DNA from: Pseudomonas citronellolis
Lineage (GTDB): Bacteria > Pseudomonadota > Gammaproteobacteria > Pseudomonadales > Pseudomonadaceae
Direction of reading: 5' to 3'
Length of the DNA stretch: 64,000 nt
NCBI RefSeq assembly: GCF_900112375.1
Contig: NZ_FOLS01000032.1
Coordinates: 1-64,000 of the forward strand
Positions 45,802 to 59,634 of this stretch are shown in pieces (the stretch's first letter is position 1; every line of letters begins with the position of its first letter). The translations under genes and the position numbers were made by a program. The notes below the pieces were generated by a model that was not told the origin of the DNA, did not search any database, and saw only the letters and a program-made list of their open reading frames with translations.

Positions 45802-46560
45802 CTAGCGGAAACCGCGACGCTCGCGCACCAGGGCATAGGCCTGCTGGATTTCGCGGGTCTTCTCGGTGGCAGCGGCGATGCGCGCCTCGCCGGCGCCGGC
45901 CAGCTTGTCCGGGTGGTGCTGGCTGATCAGCCGGCGGTAGGCGCGCTTGATCTCCTCCACCGGGCTGTCGTCTTCCACCCCCAGCAGGCGCAGGGCCTGG
46001 CGATAGCTTTCCGCCCGGCTCGGCGGCGCGCGCAGGGCCTCGGCGCCGGCGGCCAGGGACAGCACGGTGGCGCGCGGCAGGCCGAAGCCCTCGCCCCAGC
46101 GCAGGATCAGCGCCTTCTCCGCCGCGCTCGGCGCACCGGCCGCCCATGCCATGCGCCAGCAAGCCTGCAGCAGGCCGTCGACGCTGGGCCGCTGGCCCCG
46201 GCACTGCTGCACGCCCTCCTCCAGGCGCGAGCCGCCCTGCTTGCCGCGGTTGAAGGCATCGATGGCGTGCAGGCGCCCGGCCTCGTCCAGGCCCAGGCGC
46301 AACATTTCCGCCCGCGCCTGCTGGATGTGCGCGTCCTGCACGCGGCCACGGCTCTTGGCCACCCGGCCGAGCAGGAGGAACAGCAGTTCCTCCTCCGGCA
46401 CCCGCGCGCCGCCGCGCAGCTCATCGAGCAGTTCGCGCCAGCTGCGCCGGCGCAGGCGGCGGTCCAGCACCTGGCCGAGCAGGCCGCCGAGCATGGCCCC
46501 GGGGATGCTCGCCAGCGCCCAGCCGGCGACTATGCCTATCAGGGTGCCCGGCCAGAACAT
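45802..46560 (-). CDS. djlA: membrane-anchored DnaJ-like co-chaperone DjlA
   Basis: Stimulates DnaK at the inner membrane. The 252-residue protein has an N-terminal membrane segment (about 4-28) with glycines, a TerB-like helical domain (50-175) and a C-terminal J domain with the HPD motif in ISQHHPDKL. It lies one base from murU, so the murU stop and the djlA start are adjacent. Confidence 0.9.
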   Translation of the reverse strand: MFWPGTLIGIVAGWALASIPGAMLGGLLGQVLDRRLRRRSWRELLDELRGGARVPEEELLFLLLGRVAKSRGRVQDAHIQQARAEMLRLGLDEAGRLHAIDAFNRGKQGGSRLEEGVQQCRGQRPSVDGLLQACWRMAWAAGAPSAAEKALILRWGEGFGLPRATVLSLAAGAEALRAPPSRAESYRQALRLLGVEDDSPVEEIKRAYRRLISQHHPDKLAGAGEARIAAATEKTREIQQAYALVRERRGFR

Positions 46561-48248
<1,688 letters not shown>

Positions 48249-48375
48249 CTTTGGGGGTTCTCCACGGCCCTAGCCGTTGCGCGGGTCATGCTTTATTATC
48301 CAGCATCTTTTTGAGCCCATCGAGTGGCTATGGCCGAATCTGGCCGATGGCTCGCAGGAAGCCCGGATTAACAAG

Positions 48376-51180
48376 ATGGCAGTGATTCTCCCCGTGTTCC
48401 GTAGAAAGTTCCCCTTACTGGTGACCGGTGGCCTGCTGGCTATGCAGCCGCTCGCTTCCTCGACCGCCACGGCGGCCGAACAGTTCAACTGCACCCCCTC
48501 CGGCGGCAGCTGGGACTGCTCCTCGCAGCAGCCGGCCAGCGCCCTGCCGCCGCGTCCGGAGCATACCGAAAGCTCGGTCAGTACCCCCGCCGGCGGCGGC
48601 GCTGAAGGCGCGGCCGTCGCCGCCGGTGCGGCTGCCGGTGCCGAAGAGCCCAGGCAGAAGCTGGTCACCGAGAGCGGCGGCAAAGGCCTCAAGTCGCGCA
48701 GCGCCGACTACAGCCACCTCGACTGGGTCCCGCGGGAGAAGCTCACCGCCGCCCAGCTGGCGGAGGTCGGCCCGTACTGCAGCGGCGCCTACATCGAACC
48801 GACCCGCCCGGGCATGAACGACAAGACCCCGCGCGACGAGGCCCCGACCTACGTCTCGGCGAAGGTCTCGCGCTACGAGCAGGAGTCGCAGGTCGCGACT
48901 CTGGCCGGCAACGTGGTCCTGCGCCAGGGCAGCATGCAGGTGGAGGCCGACGAGGCCAACCTGCACCAGGCCGAGAACCGCGGCGAGCTGGCCGGCAACG
49001 TGCGCCTGCGCGACAACGGCGCGCTGATCGTCGGCGACCACGCCGACCTGCAACTGGACAACGGCGAGGCGAAGATCGACAACGCCGAGTACGTCATGCA
49101 CCAGGCCCAGGTCCGCGGCAGCGCGCTCTACGCCAAGCGCCAGGAAGACGCCATCATCCAGCTCAAGGACGGGACCTACACCCGTTGCGAACCGGGCAGC
49201 AACTCCTGGTACGTCAAGGGCAACAACATCAAGCTGAACCCGGCCACCGGCTTCGGCACCGCGACCAACGCGACCCTGCGGGTGAAGGACATTCCAGTGT
49301 TCTACACCCCCTACATCTATTTCCCGATCGACGATCGCCGCCAGTCCGGCTTCCTGCCCCCCACCCTGGGCAGCACCAGCGACACCGGCATGTTCGTGGT
49401 CACCCCGTACTACTTCAACCTGGCGCCGAACTACGACGCCACGCTGTTCCCGCGCTACATGGCCAAGCGTGGCCTGATGATGGAAGGCGAGTTCCGCTAC
49501 CTGACCCACAGCAGCGAGGGCCAGGTCAACGCCGCCTACCTGAACGACAGGGACGACGGCCGCGAGGGCCAGCCGCACTTCACCGACCAGCGCTGGATGT
49601 ACGGCTGGAAGAACACCAGCGGCCTGGATTCGCGCTGGCTGGCGCAGGTCGACTACACCCGCATCAGCGACCCGTACTACTTCCAGGACCTGGACACCTC
49701 CCTGGGCCTGGGCTCGCCGACCTACGTGAACCAGCAGGGCGCCCTGACCTACCGCGGCGACGACTTCACCGCGCGCCTCAACGCCCAGGCCTACCAGCTG
49801 GCCACCGTGACCGACGTGACCCCCTACGACCGCCTGCCGCAGCTGACCCTCGACGGTCGCCTGCCCTATCACCCGGGCGGCCTGGAGTTCACCTACGGCA
49901 GCGAACTGGTGCGCTTCGACCGCAACCTGGACGAGGACGTCTACTTCGACGCCGACGGCAACGTGCTCGGCCAGCGCCCGGACGTGAACATCTCCGGCCT
50001 GGCCCGCGCCACCGGCGACCGCGCGCACTTCGAGCCCGGCATCAGTCTGCCGCTGGCCAGCAGCTGGGGCTTCCTGACGCCAACGCTGAAGGCGATGTAC
50101 ACCAAGTACGACCTAGACCTGGACGGCCAGGGCAAGACACAGCTGAACAGCGCCACCAACTACGGCGAAGTCAGCTACGACAGCAGCCCCGACCGCTCGC
50201 TGCCGCTGGCCAAGCTCGACGGCGGCCTGTACTTCGACCGCGACACCACGTTCGGCGGCACCAAGTTCCGCCAGACCCTGGAGCCGCGCGCCATGTACCT
50301 GTACGTGCCGTACCGCAACCAGGACAACCTGCCGACCTTCGACACCGGCGAGTTCAACTTCAGCTACGACTCGCTGTGGCGCGAGAACCGCTTCACCGGC
50401 AAGGATCGCATCGGCGATGCCAACCAGCTGTCCCTGGGCGCCACTTCGCGCTTCATCGAGGACAACGGTTTCGAGCGCGCCTCGGTCAGCGCCGGCCAGA
50501 TCTACTACTTCTCCGACCGCCGCGTGCAGCTGCCGGGCCTGACCGAGAAGTACATCCGCAACTACAACCTGGCGAACCCGAACAACCCGATCGACAACCC
50601 CGACGCGGACACCTGGCGCTCGCCCTACGCCCTGCAGGGCGTCTATCGCTTCAACCACGACTGGCGCCTGAGCTCGGACTACAACTGGAACCCCAACACG
50701 CACCACACCGACAGCGGCAGCGTGATGTTCCACTACCAGCCCGAAGCCGAGCCGCAGAAGGTGTTCAACGCCGGCTACCGCTACCGCGCGGACAGCAAGT
50801 CGTTCGACCCGAACCTCGGCCGCTTCAGCTACAACAGCGACGAGTACAAGATCGAGCAGCACGACTTCTCGGTCATCTGGCCGATCGTCCCGCAGTGGAG
50901 CGCGATCGCCCGCTGGCAGTACGACTACAACCAGAACCGTACCCTCGAGGCCCTCGGCGGCTTCGAATACGACAGCTGCTGCTGGAAACTGCGACTGGTC
51001 AACCGCTACTGGCTGAAGTACGACGACGACAACTTCTACACGTCCGACTCGAAAGCCGACCGCGGCATCTTCCTGCAAATCATCCTCAAGGGCCTTGGCG
51101 GCGTTGTAGGCAACCAAGTCGAAGGCTTCCTCGACCAAGGCATCCAAGGTTATCGTCAACGTGAAGACAGCTCTATGTAA
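48376..51180 (+). CDS. lptD: LPS-assembly outer-membrane protein LptD
   Basis: Outer-membrane barrel that, with LptE, inserts LPS into the outer leaflet. The 934-residue protein has a signal peptide (1-33), a Pseudomonas-type extension with Cys pairs and an Ala/Gly stretch, an LptA-like jellyroll (about 160-290; [24 protein letters not shown]) and a 26-strand barrel to the end, including Cys-Cys in YDSCCWKL. The start was set at MAVILPVF. It overlaps surA by 20 bp. Confidence 0.95.
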   Translation: MAVILPVFRRKFPLLVTGGLLAMQPLASSTATAAEQFNCTPSGGSWDCSSQQPASALPPRPEHTESSVSTPAGGGAEGAAVAAGAAAGAEEPRQKLVTESGGKGLKSRSADYSHLDWVPREKLTAAQLAEVGPYCSGAYIEPTRPGMNDKTPRDEAPTYVSAKVSRYEQESQVATLAGNVVLRQGSMQVEADEANLHQAENRGELAGNVRLRDNGALIVGDHADLQLDNGEAKIDNAEYVMHQAQVRGSALYAKRQEDAIIQLKDGTYTRCEPGSNSWYVKGNNIKLNPATGFGTATNATLRVKDIPVFYTPYIYFPIDDRRQSGFLPPTLGSTSDTGMFVVTPYYFNLAPNYDATLFPRYMAKRGLMMEGEFRYLTHSSEGQVNAAYLNDRDDGREGQPHFTDQRWMYGWKNTSGLDSRWLAQVDYTRISDPYYFQDLDTSLGLGSPTYVNQQGALTYRGDDFTARLNAQAYQLATVTDVTPYDRLPQLTLDGRLPYHPGGLEFTYGSELVRFDRNLDEDVYFDADGNVLGQRPDVNISGLARATGDRAHFEPGISLPLASSWGFLTPTLKAMYTKYDLDLDGQGKTQLNSATNYGEVSYDSSPDRSLPLAKLDGGLYFDRDTTFGGTKFRQTLEPRAMYLYVPYRNQDNLPTFDTGEFNFSYDSLWRENRFTGKDRIGDANQLSLGATSRFIEDNGFERASVSAGQIYYFSDRRVQLPGLTEKYIRNYNLANPNNPIDNPDADTWRSPYALQGVYRFNHDWRLSSDYNWNPNTHHTDSGSVMFHYQPEAEPQKVFNAGYRYRADSKSFDPNLGRFSYNSDEYKIEQHDFSVIWPIVPQWSAIARWQYDYNQNRTLEALGGFEYDSCCWKLRLVNRYWLKYDDDNFYTSDSKADRGIFLQIILKGLGGVVGNQVEGFLDQGIQGYRQREDSSM

Positions 51181-52453
51181 TGCCCTGCGCCCGCTGATGC
51201 TGGGCGCCCTGCTGGTCTGTTCCGCAGCCCACGCCGAAGTCACCCCGCTGGACCGTGTCGTGGCCATCGTCGACAACGACGTGGTCATGCAGAGCCAGCT
51301 CGACCAACGCCTGCGCGAAGTCCGCCAGACCATCGAGAAGCGCGGCGCGCCGCTGCCCCCCGAGCACGTGCTGACGCAGCAGGTACTGGAGCGCCTCATC
51401 ATCGAGGACATCCAGCTGCAGATCGGCGAGCGCTCCGGCATCCGCATCACCGACGAGGAGCTGAACCAGGCCATGGGCACCATCGCCCAGCGCAACAACC
51501 TGAGCCTGGACCAGTTCCGCGCCGCCCTCGCCCACGACGGCCTGTCCTACGACGACGCCCGCGAGCAGGTGCGCCGCGAGATGATCATCAGCCGCGTGCG
51601 CCAGCGCCGCGTGGCCGAGCGCATCCAGGTCAGCGACCAGGAAGTGCAGAACTTCCTGGCCTCCGACCTGGGCAAGATCCAGCTCTCCGAAGAGTACCGC
51701 CTGGCCAACATCCTCATCCCGGTGCCGGACGGCGCTTCGCCGGAAACCCTCCAGGCCGCCGGCAGGCAGGCCCAGGAGATCTACCAGCAGCTCAAGCAGG
51801 GCGCCGACTTCAACCAGCTGGCGATTTCCCGCTCGGCCGGCGACAACGCCCTGGAAGGCGGCGAGATCGGCTGGCGCAAGGCCGCCCAGCTGCCCTCTCC
51901 GTTCGACGGCATGATCGGCAGCCTGGCCGTGGGCGACGTCACCGAACCGGTGCGCACCCCCGGCGGCTTCATCATCCTCAAGCTGGAAGAGAAGCGCGGC
52001 GGCAGCAAGATGGTGCGTGACGAGGTGCATGTCCGCCACATCCTGCTCAAGCCCAGCGAAATCCGCAGCGACGAGGAAACCCAGAAGCTGGCGCAGAAGC
52101 TCTACGAGCGCATCCAGAGCGGCGAGGACTTCGGCAAGCTGGCCAAGCAGTTCTCCGAAGACCCGGGCTCGGCGCTGCACGGCGGCGACCTCAACTGGGT
52201 CGATCCGGAATCCCTGGTGCCGGAGTTCCGCGACGTGATGAACAGCATCCCGCAGAACCAGCTGTCCAAGCCGTTCCGCTCGCCGTTCGGCTGGCACATC
52301 CTGGAAGTCCTCGGTCGCCGCGCCACCGACAGCAGCGACAAGTTCCGCGAGCAGCAGGCCGCCCAGGTCCTGCGCAACCGCAAGTACGACGAGGAACTGC
52401 AGGCCTGGCTGCGGCAGATCCGCGACGAAGCCTACGTCGAGATCAAGCTGTAA
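51161..52453 (+). CDS. surA: periplasmic peptidyl-prolyl isomerase/chaperone SurA
   Basis: Escorts outer-membrane proteins, LptD among them, across the periplasm. The 430-residue protein has a signal peptide ending CSAAHA, a SurA N-terminal chaperone domain (25-170), two parvulin domains (about 175-275 and 285-385) and a C-terminal helix. The start is a GTG inside the end of lptD, so the two are coupled. Confidence 0.95.
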   Translation: MKTALCNALRPLMLGALLVCSAAHAEVTPLDRVVAIVDNDVVMQSQLDQRLREVRQTIEKRGAPLPPEHVLTQQVLERLIIEDIQLQIGERSGIRITDEELNQAMGTIAQRNNLSLDQFRAALAHDGLSYDDAREQVRREMIISRVRQRRVAERIQVSDQEVQNFLASDLGKIQLSEEYRLANILIPVPDGASPETLQAAGRQAQEIYQQLKQGADFNQLAISRSAGDNALEGGEIGWRKAAQLPSPFDGMIGSLAVGDVTEPVRTPGGFIILKLEEKRGGSKMVRDEVHVRHILLKPSEIRSDEETQKLAQKLYERIQSGEDFGKLAKQFSEDPGSALHGGDLNWVDPESLVPEFRDVMNSIPQNQLSKPFRSPFGWHILEVLGRRATDSSDKFREQQAAQVLRNRKYDEELQAWLRQIRDEAYVEIKL

Positions 52454-52472
52454 GCCCCGCGCGCAACACAGG

Positions 52473-52501
52473 AACCCGGCCCCAAGGCCGGGTTTCTTTT
52501 T
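52473..52501 (+). terminator. surA terminator
   Basis: Stem AACCCGGCC/GGCCGGGTT, 4-nt loop CCAA, followed by TTTCTTTTTA. A textbook intrinsic terminator separating lptD-surA from pdxA. Confidence 0.9.
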
Positions 52502-52586
52502 ATCCGCGCCACGCTTCGGCGTAGAGTGGGCCCATACCGAACAACCCCGGCCGCCCGGCGCGGCCGAAGCCCTAGAGACACCCGCC

Positions 52587-53588
52587 ATGCAAGCCTCCAA
52601 GCCATTCGCCCTCACCCCCGGAGAGCCGGCCGGCATCGGCCCGGACCTGTGCCTGCTGCTGTCCCGCGAGGCCCAGCCCCACCCGCTGGTGGCCATCGCC
52701 AGCCGGCAGATGCTGGCCGAGCGCGCCGCCCTGCTGGGCCTGGACATCCAGTTGCTGGAAACCGGCCCGGGCCGGTGGCCGCAGGCGCCCGCCCCGGCAG
52801 GCTCGCTCTACGTCTGGGACACCCCATTGGGGGCGCCGGTGAAGCCCGGCCAGCTCGACCCGGCCAACGCCGGCTATGTGCTGCAGACCCTGACCCGCGC
52901 CGGCCAGGGCTGCCTGGACGGCAGCTTCGCCGGGATGATCACCGCACCGGTGCACAAGGGCGTGATCAACGAAGGCGGCGTGGCCTTCTCCGGGCACACC
53001 GAGTTCCTCGCCGAGCTGACCCACACCCCGCAGGTGGTGATGATGCTCGCCACCCGCGGCCTGCGCGTGGCGCTGGTGACCACCCACCTGCCGCTGCGCG
53101 AGGTGGCCGACGCCATCACGCCCGAACGCCTGGCGCGCGTCACCCGCATCCTGCATGCCGACCTGCGCGACAAGTTCGGCCTGGCCGAGCCGCGCATCCT
53201 GGTCTGCGGCCTCAACCCCCACGCCGGCGAGGGCGGCCACCTGGGCCACGAGGAAATCGACGTCATCGAGCCCACCCTGGAGCGCCTGCGCGGCGAAGGC
53301 ATGCAGCTGATCGGCCCGCTGCCGGCCGATACCCTGTTCACCCCCAAACACCTGGAGCACTGCGACGCTGTGCTGGCCATGTACCACGACCAGGGCTTGC
53401 CGGTGCTCAAGTACAAGGGCTTCGGCGCGGCGGTGAACGTCACCCTGGGCCTGCCGATCATCCGCACCTCGGTGGACCACGGCACCGCCCTGGACCTGGC
53501 CGGCACCGGCCGCATCGACGGCGGCAGCCTGCAGGTGGCGCTGGAGACGGCCTACCAGATGGCGGCCGCTCGCGCCGGCAGCCAGTAG
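52587..53588 (+). CDS. pdxA: 4-hydroxythreonine-4-phosphate dehydrogenase
   Basis: Makes the pyridoxal-phosphate precursor 3-amino-1-hydroxyacetone phosphate. The 333-residue protein begins with the family [12 protein letters not shown] and has the metal-binding histidines in [23 protein letters not shown] and [15 protein letters not shown]. The position after surA is the conserved order. Confidence 0.95.
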   Translation: MQASKPFALTPGEPAGIGPDLCLLLSREAQPHPLVAIASRQMLAERAALLGLDIQLLETGPGRWPQAPAPAGSLYVWDTPLGAPVKPGQLDPANAGYVLQTLTRAGQGCLDGSFAGMITAPVHKGVINEGGVAFSGHTEFLAELTHTPQVVMMLATRGLRVALVTTHLPLREVADAITPERLARVTRILHADLRDKFGLAEPRILVCGLNPHAGEGGHLGHEEIDVIEPTLERLRGEGMQLIGPLPADTLFTPKHLEHCDAVLAMYHDQGLPVLKYKGFGAAVNVTLGLPIIRTSVDHGTALDLAGTGRIDGGSLQVALETAYQMAAARAGSQ

Positions 53589-53688
53589 CGGCAAGCGGCA
53601 AGCGGAGCTAGCTGGTAAACTTTTCTCCTTTTGAACACCGCTTTGGCTCTTGCTTGTCGCTTGCAGCTTGAAGCCTGGAGCCGCCTTT
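53589..53688. repeat. GCAAGC/GCTTGC repeat between pdxA and rsmA
   Basis: The pdxA-rsmA gap contains AGCGGCAAGCGGCAAGC-like sequence at one end (53589-53607) and TTGCTTGTCGCTTGCAGCTTG at the other (53650-53671), an imperfect inverted repeat of a common Pseudomonas intergenic type. Confidence 0.55.
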
Positions 53689-54495
53689 ATGTCCGAGCTT
53701 TTCCAACATCGCGCGCGCAAGCGCTTCGGCCAGAACTTCCTGCACGACGCCGGGGTGATCCACCGCATCCTGCGCGCCATCGCCCCCAAGGAAGGCCAGC
53801 ACCTGCTGGAGATCGGCCCGGGCCAGGGCGCCCTCACCGAAGGCCTGGTGGACAGCGGCGCGCAGCTGGACGTGATCGAGCTCGACCTCGACCTGATCCC
53901 GCAGCTGAAATGGCGCTTCGGCCTCAAGCCGAACTTCCGCCTGCACCAGGGCGATGCCCTGAAGTTCGACTTCGCCACCCTGCCCCAGGCCGGCGAGAAG
54001 CTGCGGGTGGTGGGCAACCTGCCCTACAACATCTCCACGCCGCTGATCTTCCACCTGCTGGAGCACGCCGGGATCATCCAGGACATGCACTTCATGCTGC
54101 AGAAGGAAGTGGTCGAGCGCCTGGCCGCCGAGCCCGGCGGCGGCGACTGGGGCCGGCTGTCGATCATGGTCCAGTACTTCTGCCGGGTGGACTACCTGTT
54201 CACCGTCGGCCCGGGCGCCTTCAACCCGCCGCCCAAGGTGGAGTCGGCCATCGTCCGCCTGGCGCCCTACGCCGAGCCGCCGCACCCGGCCAAGGACCAC
54301 CGCCTGCTCGAACGCATCGTCCGCGAAGCCTTCAACCAGCGCCGCAAGACCCTGCGCAACACCCTGCGCAGCCTGATGTCCATCGAAGACATCGAGGCCG
54401 CCGGCGTCGACCCCAGCCTGCGTCCGGAACAGCTGGACGTAGCCGACTTCGTGCGCCTGGCCAACCGCCTGGCGGAACTGGCCCCCGAGCAGTGA
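53689..54495 (+). CDS. rsmA: 16S rRNA dimethyladenosine transferase
   Basis: KsgA; dimethylates two adjacent adenines near the 3' end of 16S rRNA as a ribosome-assembly checkpoint. The 268-residue protein has KRFGQNFL, the SAM-binding [12 protein letters not shown] and the NLPYNIS catalytic motif. The start was set at [15 protein letters not shown], after the repeat; the preceding in-frame Met lies in the repeat. Confidence 0.95.
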   Translation: MSELFQHRARKRFGQNFLHDAGVIHRILRAIAPKEGQHLLEIGPGQGALTEGLVDSGAQLDVIELDLDLIPQLKWRFGLKPNFRLHQGDALKFDFATLPQAGEKLRVVGNLPYNISTPLIFHLLEHAGIIQDMHFMLQKEVVERLAAEPGGGDWGRLSIMVQYFCRVDYLFTVGPGAFNPPPKVESAIVRLAPYAEPPHPAKDHRLLERIVREAFNQRRKTLRNTLRSLMSIEDIEAAGVDPSLRPEQLDVADFVRLANRLAELAPEQ

Positions 54496-54523
54496 AACCC
54501 TCGACGAGACGCCCGAGCCGAGC

Positions 54524-54904
54524 ATGAGCGATCCCCGATACCAGATTTCCGTCAGCGTCACCACCCGCCACCTGCCCGAGCAATCGCAGCCGGAGCAGCA
54601 GCGCTACGTCTTCGCCTACACGGTGACCATCCACAACCAGGGCGAGCAGGCGGCCAAGCTGCTCAGCCGCCACTGGATCATCACCGACGGCGACGGCCAC
54701 GTGCAGGAAGTGCGCGGCGCCGGCGTGGTGGGCGAGAAGCCGCTGATCGAGCCGGGCGCCAGCCATACCTACACCAGCGGTACCGTGCTGGCCACCAAGG
54801 TCGGCAGCATGTCCGGCAGTTACCAGATGGTCGCCGCCGATGGCCACCATTTCGACGCCGAGATCCCGGTGTTCCGCCTCGCCGTTCCCGGAGCGCTGCA
54901 CTGA
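54524..54904 (+). CDS. apaG: ApaG protein
   Basis: Small Fn3-like beta protein (126 residues) of unclear biochemical role, conserved next to apaH. Family signatures visible: [27 protein letters not shown] and GSMSGSYQM. It shares one base with the apaH start (TGATG). Confidence 0.95.
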   Translation: MSDPRYQISVSVTTRHLPEQSQPEQQRYVFAYTVTIHNQGEQAAKLLSRHWIITDGDGHVQEVRGAGVVGEKPLIEPGASHTYTSGTVLATKVGSMSGSYQMVAADGHHFDAEIPVFRLAVPGALH

Positions 54905-55728
54905 TGGCCACCTACGCCGTGGGCGACCTGCAGGGTTGCCTGGAGCCACTCAAGCAACTGCTGCAGCGCGTGACCTTCGACCCCGCCCGCGACAAGCTGT
55001 GGCTGGTCGGCGACCTGGTCAACCGCGGCCCGCAGTCGCTGGAAACCCTGCGCTTCCTCTACGCCATGCGCGATTCGGTGGTCTGCGTGCTGGGCAACCA
55101 CGACCTGCACCTGCTGGCCGTGGCCTACAACGCCGAACGCCTGAAGAAGGCCGACACCCTGCGCGAAATCCTCGAGGCGCCGGAGCGCGACGACCTGCTC
55201 GACTGGCTGCGCAACATGCCCCTGGTGCACCACGACGCCCAGCGCGACGTCACCCTGGTGCACGCCGGCATCCCGCCGCAGTGGAGCATCGAGAAATCCC
55301 TGCAGCGCGCCGCCGAAGTGGAAGAGGCCCTGCGCGACGACCAGCGCCTGCCGCTGTTCCTCGAAGGCATGTACGGCAACGAGCCGGCCAGGTGGGACAA
55401 GAAGCTGCACGGCATCGACCGCCTGCGGGTGATCACCAACTACTTCACCCGCATGCGCTTCTGCACCCCCGACGGCAAGCTCGACCTCAAGAGCAAGGAA
55501 GGCCTGGGCACCGCGCCGGAAGGCTATGCCCCCTGGTTCAGCTACCCCGCTCGCAAGGCCGCCGGGCGCAAGATCATCTTCGGCCACTGGGCGGCGCTGG
55601 AAGGCCAGTGCGACGTGCCCGGCCTCTACGCACTGGACACCGGCTGCGTGTGGGGCGGTAGCATGACCCTGCTGAACGTCGACAGCGGCGAACGCATCAC
55701 CTGCAATTGCGCCGGCAACGCCGCGTGA
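54904..55728 (+). CDS. apaH: diadenosine tetraphosphatase
   Basis: Symmetrically cleaves Ap4A and removes Np4 caps from RNA. The 274-residue metallophosphatase has GDLQGC (7-12), GDLVNRG, GNHD and HAGI motifs in order. Translationally coupled to apaG. Confidence 0.95.
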   Translation: MATYAVGDLQGCLEPLKQLLQRVTFDPARDKLWLVGDLVNRGPQSLETLRFLYAMRDSVVCVLGNHDLHLLAVAYNAERLKKADTLREILEAPERDDLLDWLRNMPLVHHDAQRDVTLVHAGIPPQWSIEKSLQRAAEVEEALRDDQRLPLFLEGMYGNEPARWDKKLHGIDRLRVITNYFTRMRFCTPDGKLDLKSKEGLGTAPEGYAPWFSYPARKAAGRKIIFGHWAALEGQCDVPGLYALDTGCVWGGSMTLLNVDSGERITCNCAGNAA

Positions 55729-55741
55729 GAGAGTAGAGAAC

Positions 55742-56071
55742 ATGAGCGAATTCAAGCGCATAGCCCCCGAACAAGCCCAACAGCTGCGCCAGGCCGGCGC
55801 CCAGGTGGTGGACATCCGTGACCCGCAGAGCTACGCCCTGGGCCACGTGAGCGGTTCCCGCCACATCGACAACTACTCGGTGGCCGATTTCATCCGCCAG
55901 GCCGACCTCGACGCCCCGCTGCTGGTGTTCTGCTACCACGGCAATTCCAGCCAGAGCGCGGCCGCCTACTTCGTCCAGCAGGGCTTCACCGACGTGTATA
56001 GCGTCGACGGCGGCTTCGAACTGTGGCGCAGCGTCTATCCCGCGGATACCAGCAGCGGCCAGGCGGACTGA
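55742..56071 (+). CDS. glpE: thiosulfate sulfurtransferase GlpE
   Basis: Single-domain rhodanese (109 residues) with the active cysteine Cys64 in FCYHGNSSQ, the loop typical of GlpE. It follows apaH by 13 bp and is probably co-transcribed. Confidence 0.92.
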   Translation: MSEFKRIAPEQAQQLRQAGAQVVDIRDPQSYALGHVSGSRHIDNYSVADFIRQADLDAPLLVFCYHGNSSQSAAAYFVQQGFTDVYSVDGGFELWRSVYPADTSSGQAD

Positions 56072-56346
56072 GGGGCCTGGCCGAGGTTCCACAAATAAAT
56101 CTGTAACTTCTCACCCGATTCCCCTTTACAGGCCGGATAACGAACTATCCTTTTCCTCAGGCCATCCAAAAGGGGAGAGCCGGCCCACCGGCTTCCGGGA
56201 ATCGGCAGTGACCATTTGGGGCGGTTCAGGGCGCAAGCCAGGTACCGTTGGAGTTCTGGGGGAAATTCGCCGGCCACGCTGGCAGCCCGTCCGCACCCAC
56301 TCACACCGATCCCGTGCCGGCTCCATGCATCGAGCGAGGAGACGTC

Positions 56347-58269
56347 ATGAGTATTTTCAGTCACTTCCAGGAACGCTTCGAAGCGACCCGCCAGGAGGAA
56401 TACTCCCTGCAGGAGTACCTGGATATCTGCAAGCAGGACAAGACCGCCTATGCCACCGCGGCCGAGCGCATGCTGATGGCCATCGGCGAGCCGGAACTGC
56501 TGGATACCTCCACCGACCCACGGCTGTCGCGAATCTTTTCCAACAAGGTGATCCGCCGCTACCCGGCGTTCGCCGACTTCCACGGCATGGAAGAATGCAT
56601 CGACCAGATCGTCGCCTTCTTCCGCCACGCGGCCCAGGGCCTGGAAGAAAAGAAACAGATCATCTACCTGCTCGGCCCGGTGGGCGGCGGCAAGTCGTCC
56701 CTGGCGGAAAAGCTCAAGCAACTGATGGAGAAGGTGCCCTTCTACGCCATCAAGGGCTCGCCGGTGTTCGAATCGCCCCTGGGGCTGTTCAACCCGGATG
56801 AGGACGGCGCCATCCTCGAGGAAGACTACGGCATCCCGCGGCGCTACCTGCGCTCGATCATGTCGCCGTGGGCGACCAAGCGGCTCAACGAGTTCGGCGG
56901 CGACATCAGCCAGTTCCGCGTGGTCAAGCTACACCCCTCGATCCTCAACCAGATCGCCATCGCCAAGACCGAGCCGGGGGACGAGAACAACCAGGACATC
57001 TCCGCCCTGGTGGGCAAGGTGGACATCCGCAAGCTCGAGGAGTACCCGCAGAACGACGCCGACGCCTACAGCTACTCGGGCGCGCTGTGCCGGGCCAACC
57101 AGGGCCTGATGGAATTCGTCGAGATGTTCAAGGCGCCGATCAAGGTCCTGCACCCGCTGCTGACCGCCACCCAGGAGGGCAACTACAACAGCACCGAGGG
57201 CCTGGGCGGGCTGCCCTACAGCGGCATCATCCTCGCCCACTCCAACGAATCGGAGTGGCACAGCTTCCGCAACAACAAGAACAACGAGGCCTTCATCGAC
57301 CGTATCTACATCGTCAAGGTCCCGTACTGCCTGCGCGTCACCGACGAGATCAAGATCTACGACAAGCTTTTGATCAACAGCTCGCTGGCCCACGCACACT
57401 GCGCCCCGGACACCCTGAAGATGCTCTCGCAGTTCTCCGTGCTGTCGCGCCTGAAAGAGCCGGACAACTCCAACATCTACTCGAAGATGCGCGTCTACGA
57501 CGGCGAAAACCTCAAGGACACCGATCCCAAGGCCAAGTCGATCCAGGAATACCGCGATGCCGCGGGAGTCGACGAAGGCATGGCCGGGCTTTCCACCCGC
57601 TTCGCCTTCAAGATCCTCTCCAAGGTGTTCAACTTCGACCCGCACGAAGTGGCGGCCAACCCGGTGCACCTGCTCTACGTGCTGGAGCAGCAGATCGAGC
57701 AGGAACAGTTCCCGCCGGAAACCCGCGAGCGCTACCTGCGCTTCATCAAGGAATACCTGGCGCCGCGCTACGTGGAATTCATCGGCAAGGAAATCCAGAC
57801 CGCCTACCTTGAGTCCTACAGCGAGTACGGCCAGAACATCTTCGACCGCTACGTGCTCTACGCCGACTTCTGGATCCAGGACCAGGAATACCGCGACCCG
57901 GAAACCGGCGAAATCCTCAACCGCGCCGCCCTCAACGAGGAGCTGGAGAAGATCGAGAAACCGGCCGGCATCAGCAACCCGAAGGATTTCCGCAACGAAA
58001 TCGTCAACTTCGTGCTGCGCGCCCGCGCCGGCAACAACGGCAAGAACCCCAGCTGGCTGTCCTACGAGAAACTGCGCGTGGTGATCGAGAAGAAAATGTT
58101 CTCCAACACCGAGGACCTGCTGCCGGTCATCAGCTTCAACGCCAAGGCCAGCAAGGAGGACCAGCAGAAACACAACGACTTCGTCCGGCGCATGGTCGAG
58201 CGCGGCTACACCGAGAAGCAGGTGCGCCTGCTTTCCGAGTGGTACTTGCGGGTACGCAAGTCGCAGTAA
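56347..58269 (+). CDS. prkA: PrkA-type serine protein kinase (YeaG)
   Basis: AAA+-related protein kinase linked to stationary phase and nutrient stress in enterobacteria. The 640-residue protein has Walker A GPVGGGKSS (110-118), the conserved DDEDGAI-like DEDGAILEEDYGIPRRYLR segment and a C-terminal PrkA domain. The start was set at MSIFSHFQ after CGAGGAGA. A 275-bp gap precedes it. It begins a three-gene unit with the DUF444 and SpoVR genes. Confidence 0.92.
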   Translation: MSIFSHFQERFEATRQEEYSLQEYLDICKQDKTAYATAAERMLMAIGEPELLDTSTDPRLSRIFSNKVIRRYPAFADFHGMEECIDQIVAFFRHAAQGLEEKKQIIYLLGPVGGGKSSLAEKLKQLMEKVPFYAIKGSPVFESPLGLFNPDEDGAILEEDYGIPRRYLRSIMSPWATKRLNEFGGDISQFRVVKLHPSILNQIAIAKTEPGDENNQDISALVGKVDIRKLEEYPQNDADAYSYSGALCRANQGLMEFVEMFKAPIKVLHPLLTATQEGNYNSTEGLGGLPYSGIILAHSNESEWHSFRNNKNNEAFIDRIYIVKVPYCLRVTDEIKIYDKLLINSSLAHAHCAPDTLKMLSQFSVLSRLKEPDNSNIYSKMRVYDGENLKDTDPKAKSIQEYRDAAGVDEGMAGLSTRFAFKILSKVFNFDPHEVAANPVHLLYVLEQQIEQEQFPPETRERYLRFIKEYLAPRYVEFIGKEIQTAYLESYSEYGQNIFDRYVLYADFWIQDQEYRDPETGEILNRAALNEELEKIEKPAGISNPKDFRNEIVNFVLRARAGNNGKNPSWLSYEKLRVVIEKKMFSNTEDLLPVISFNAKASKEDQQKHNDFVRRMVERGYTEKQVRLLSEWYLRVRKSQ

Positions 58270-58284
58270 CCCAAAAGCCGCTCA

Positions 58285-58337
58285 AGGCTGGAGGCTGAAC
58301 GCTGGACGACAAGTGGCTCCCGTTCAGCCTCCAGCCT
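58285..58337. repeat. 17-bp perfect inverted repeat between prkA and yeaH
   Basis: Arms AGGCTGGAGGCTGAACG (58285-58301) and its complement (58321-58337) flank a 19-bp loop. It could form an mRNA stem reducing the downstream genes relative to prkA, or be a repeat element. Confidence 0.6.
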
Positions 58338-58362
58338 CCGGCCTTCAGCCCGGAGGGCTCGT

Positions 58363-59634
58363 ATGAGCTACGTGATTGATCGCCGTCTGAACGGCAAGAA
58401 CAAGAGCACGGTGAACCGCCAGCGCTTCCTGCGGCGTTACCGTGAGCACATCAAAAAGGCGGTCGAGGAGGCCGTCAGCCGGCGCTCGATCACCGACATG
58501 GAGCACGGCGAACAGATCAGCATCCCCGGCCGCGACATCGACGAACCCATCCTTCACCACGGCCGTGGCGGGCGGCAGACCATCGTCCACCCGGGCAACA
58601 AGGAATTCACCACCGGCGAGCACATCGCCCGGCCCCAGGGCGGCGGCGGTGGCCGTGGCGGCGGCAAGGCCAGCAACCAGGGCGAGGGGATGGACGACTT
58701 CGTCTTCCAGATCACCCAGGAGGAATTCCTCGACTTCATGTTCGAGGACCTGGAACTGCCCAACCTGGTCAAGCGCCACATCACCGGCAGCGACACCTTC
58801 AAGACCGTGCGCGCCGGCATCAGCAACGACGGCAACCCCTCGCGCATCAACATCGTCCGCACCCTGCGCTCGGCCCACGCCCGGCGCATCGCCCTGACCG
58901 GCTCCACCCGCGGCAAGCTGCGCGCCGCCGTGGCCGAACTGGAACGGCTCAAGCGCGAGGAACCGGACAACCTCGGCGACATCCAGGCGCTGGAGCAGGA
59001 AATCACCCGCATGCGCGCGCGCATAGACCGCGTGCCCTTCCTGGACACCTTCGACCTCAAGTACAACCTGCTGATCAAGCAGCCCAACCCCACCTCCCAG
59101 GCGGTGATGTTCTGCCTGATGGACGTCTCCGGCTCCATGACCCAGGCGACCAAGGACATCGCCAAGCGCTTCTTCATCCTCCTGTACCTGTTCCTCAAGC
59201 GGAACTACGAGAAGATCGAAGTGGTGTTCATCCGCCACCACACCAGCGCCCGCGAGGTGGACGAGGAAGAATTCTTCTATTCCCGGGAGACCGGCGGCAC
59301 CATCGTCTCCAGCGCGCTGAAGATGATGCAGGAGATCATGGCCGAGCGTTACCCCACCCACGAGTGGAACATCTACGCGGCCCAGGCCTCCGACGGCGAC
59401 AACTGGAATGACGATTCGCCCGTCTGCCGCGATATCCTGATGAAACAGATCATGCCGTTCGTGCAGTACTACACCTACGTCGAGATCACCCCGCGCGAGC
59501 ACCAGGCGCTGTGGTTCGAGTACGAACGGGTGCGCGAAGCCTTCGAAGACAGCTTCGCCCAGCAGCAGATCGTCTCCGCCGCGGACATCTACCCGGTGTT
59601 CCGCGAACTGTTCCAGAGGAGGCTAGTCGCATGA
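58363..59634 (+). CDS. DUF444 family protein YeaH
   Basis: Partner of PrkA; biochemical role unknown. The 423-residue protein has a glycine-rich segment ([14 protein letters not shown]) near residue 95 and a von Willebrand A-like domain with the metal-site motif MDVSGSMT around 247-254. Its stop overlaps the spoVR start by 4 bp (ATGA). Confidence 0.92.
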   Translation: MSYVIDRRLNGKNKSTVNRQRFLRRYREHIKKAVEEAVSRRSITDMEHGEQISIPGRDIDEPILHHGRGGRQTIVHPGNKEFTTGEHIARPQGGGGGRGGGKASNQGEGMDDFVFQITQEEFLDFMFEDLELPNLVKRHITGSDTFKTVRAGISNDGNPSRINIVRTLRSAHARRIALTGSTRGKLRAAVAELERLKREEPDNLGDIQALEQEITRMRARIDRVPFLDTFDLKYNLLIKQPNPTSQAVMFCLMDVSGSMTQATKDIAKRFFILLYLFLKRNYEKIEVVFIRHHTSAREVDEEEFFYSRETGGTIVSSALKMMQEIMAERYPTHEWNIYAAQASDGDNWNDDSPVCRDILMKQIMPFVQYYTYVEITPREHQALWFEYERVREAFEDSFAQQQIVSAADIYPVFRELFQRRLVA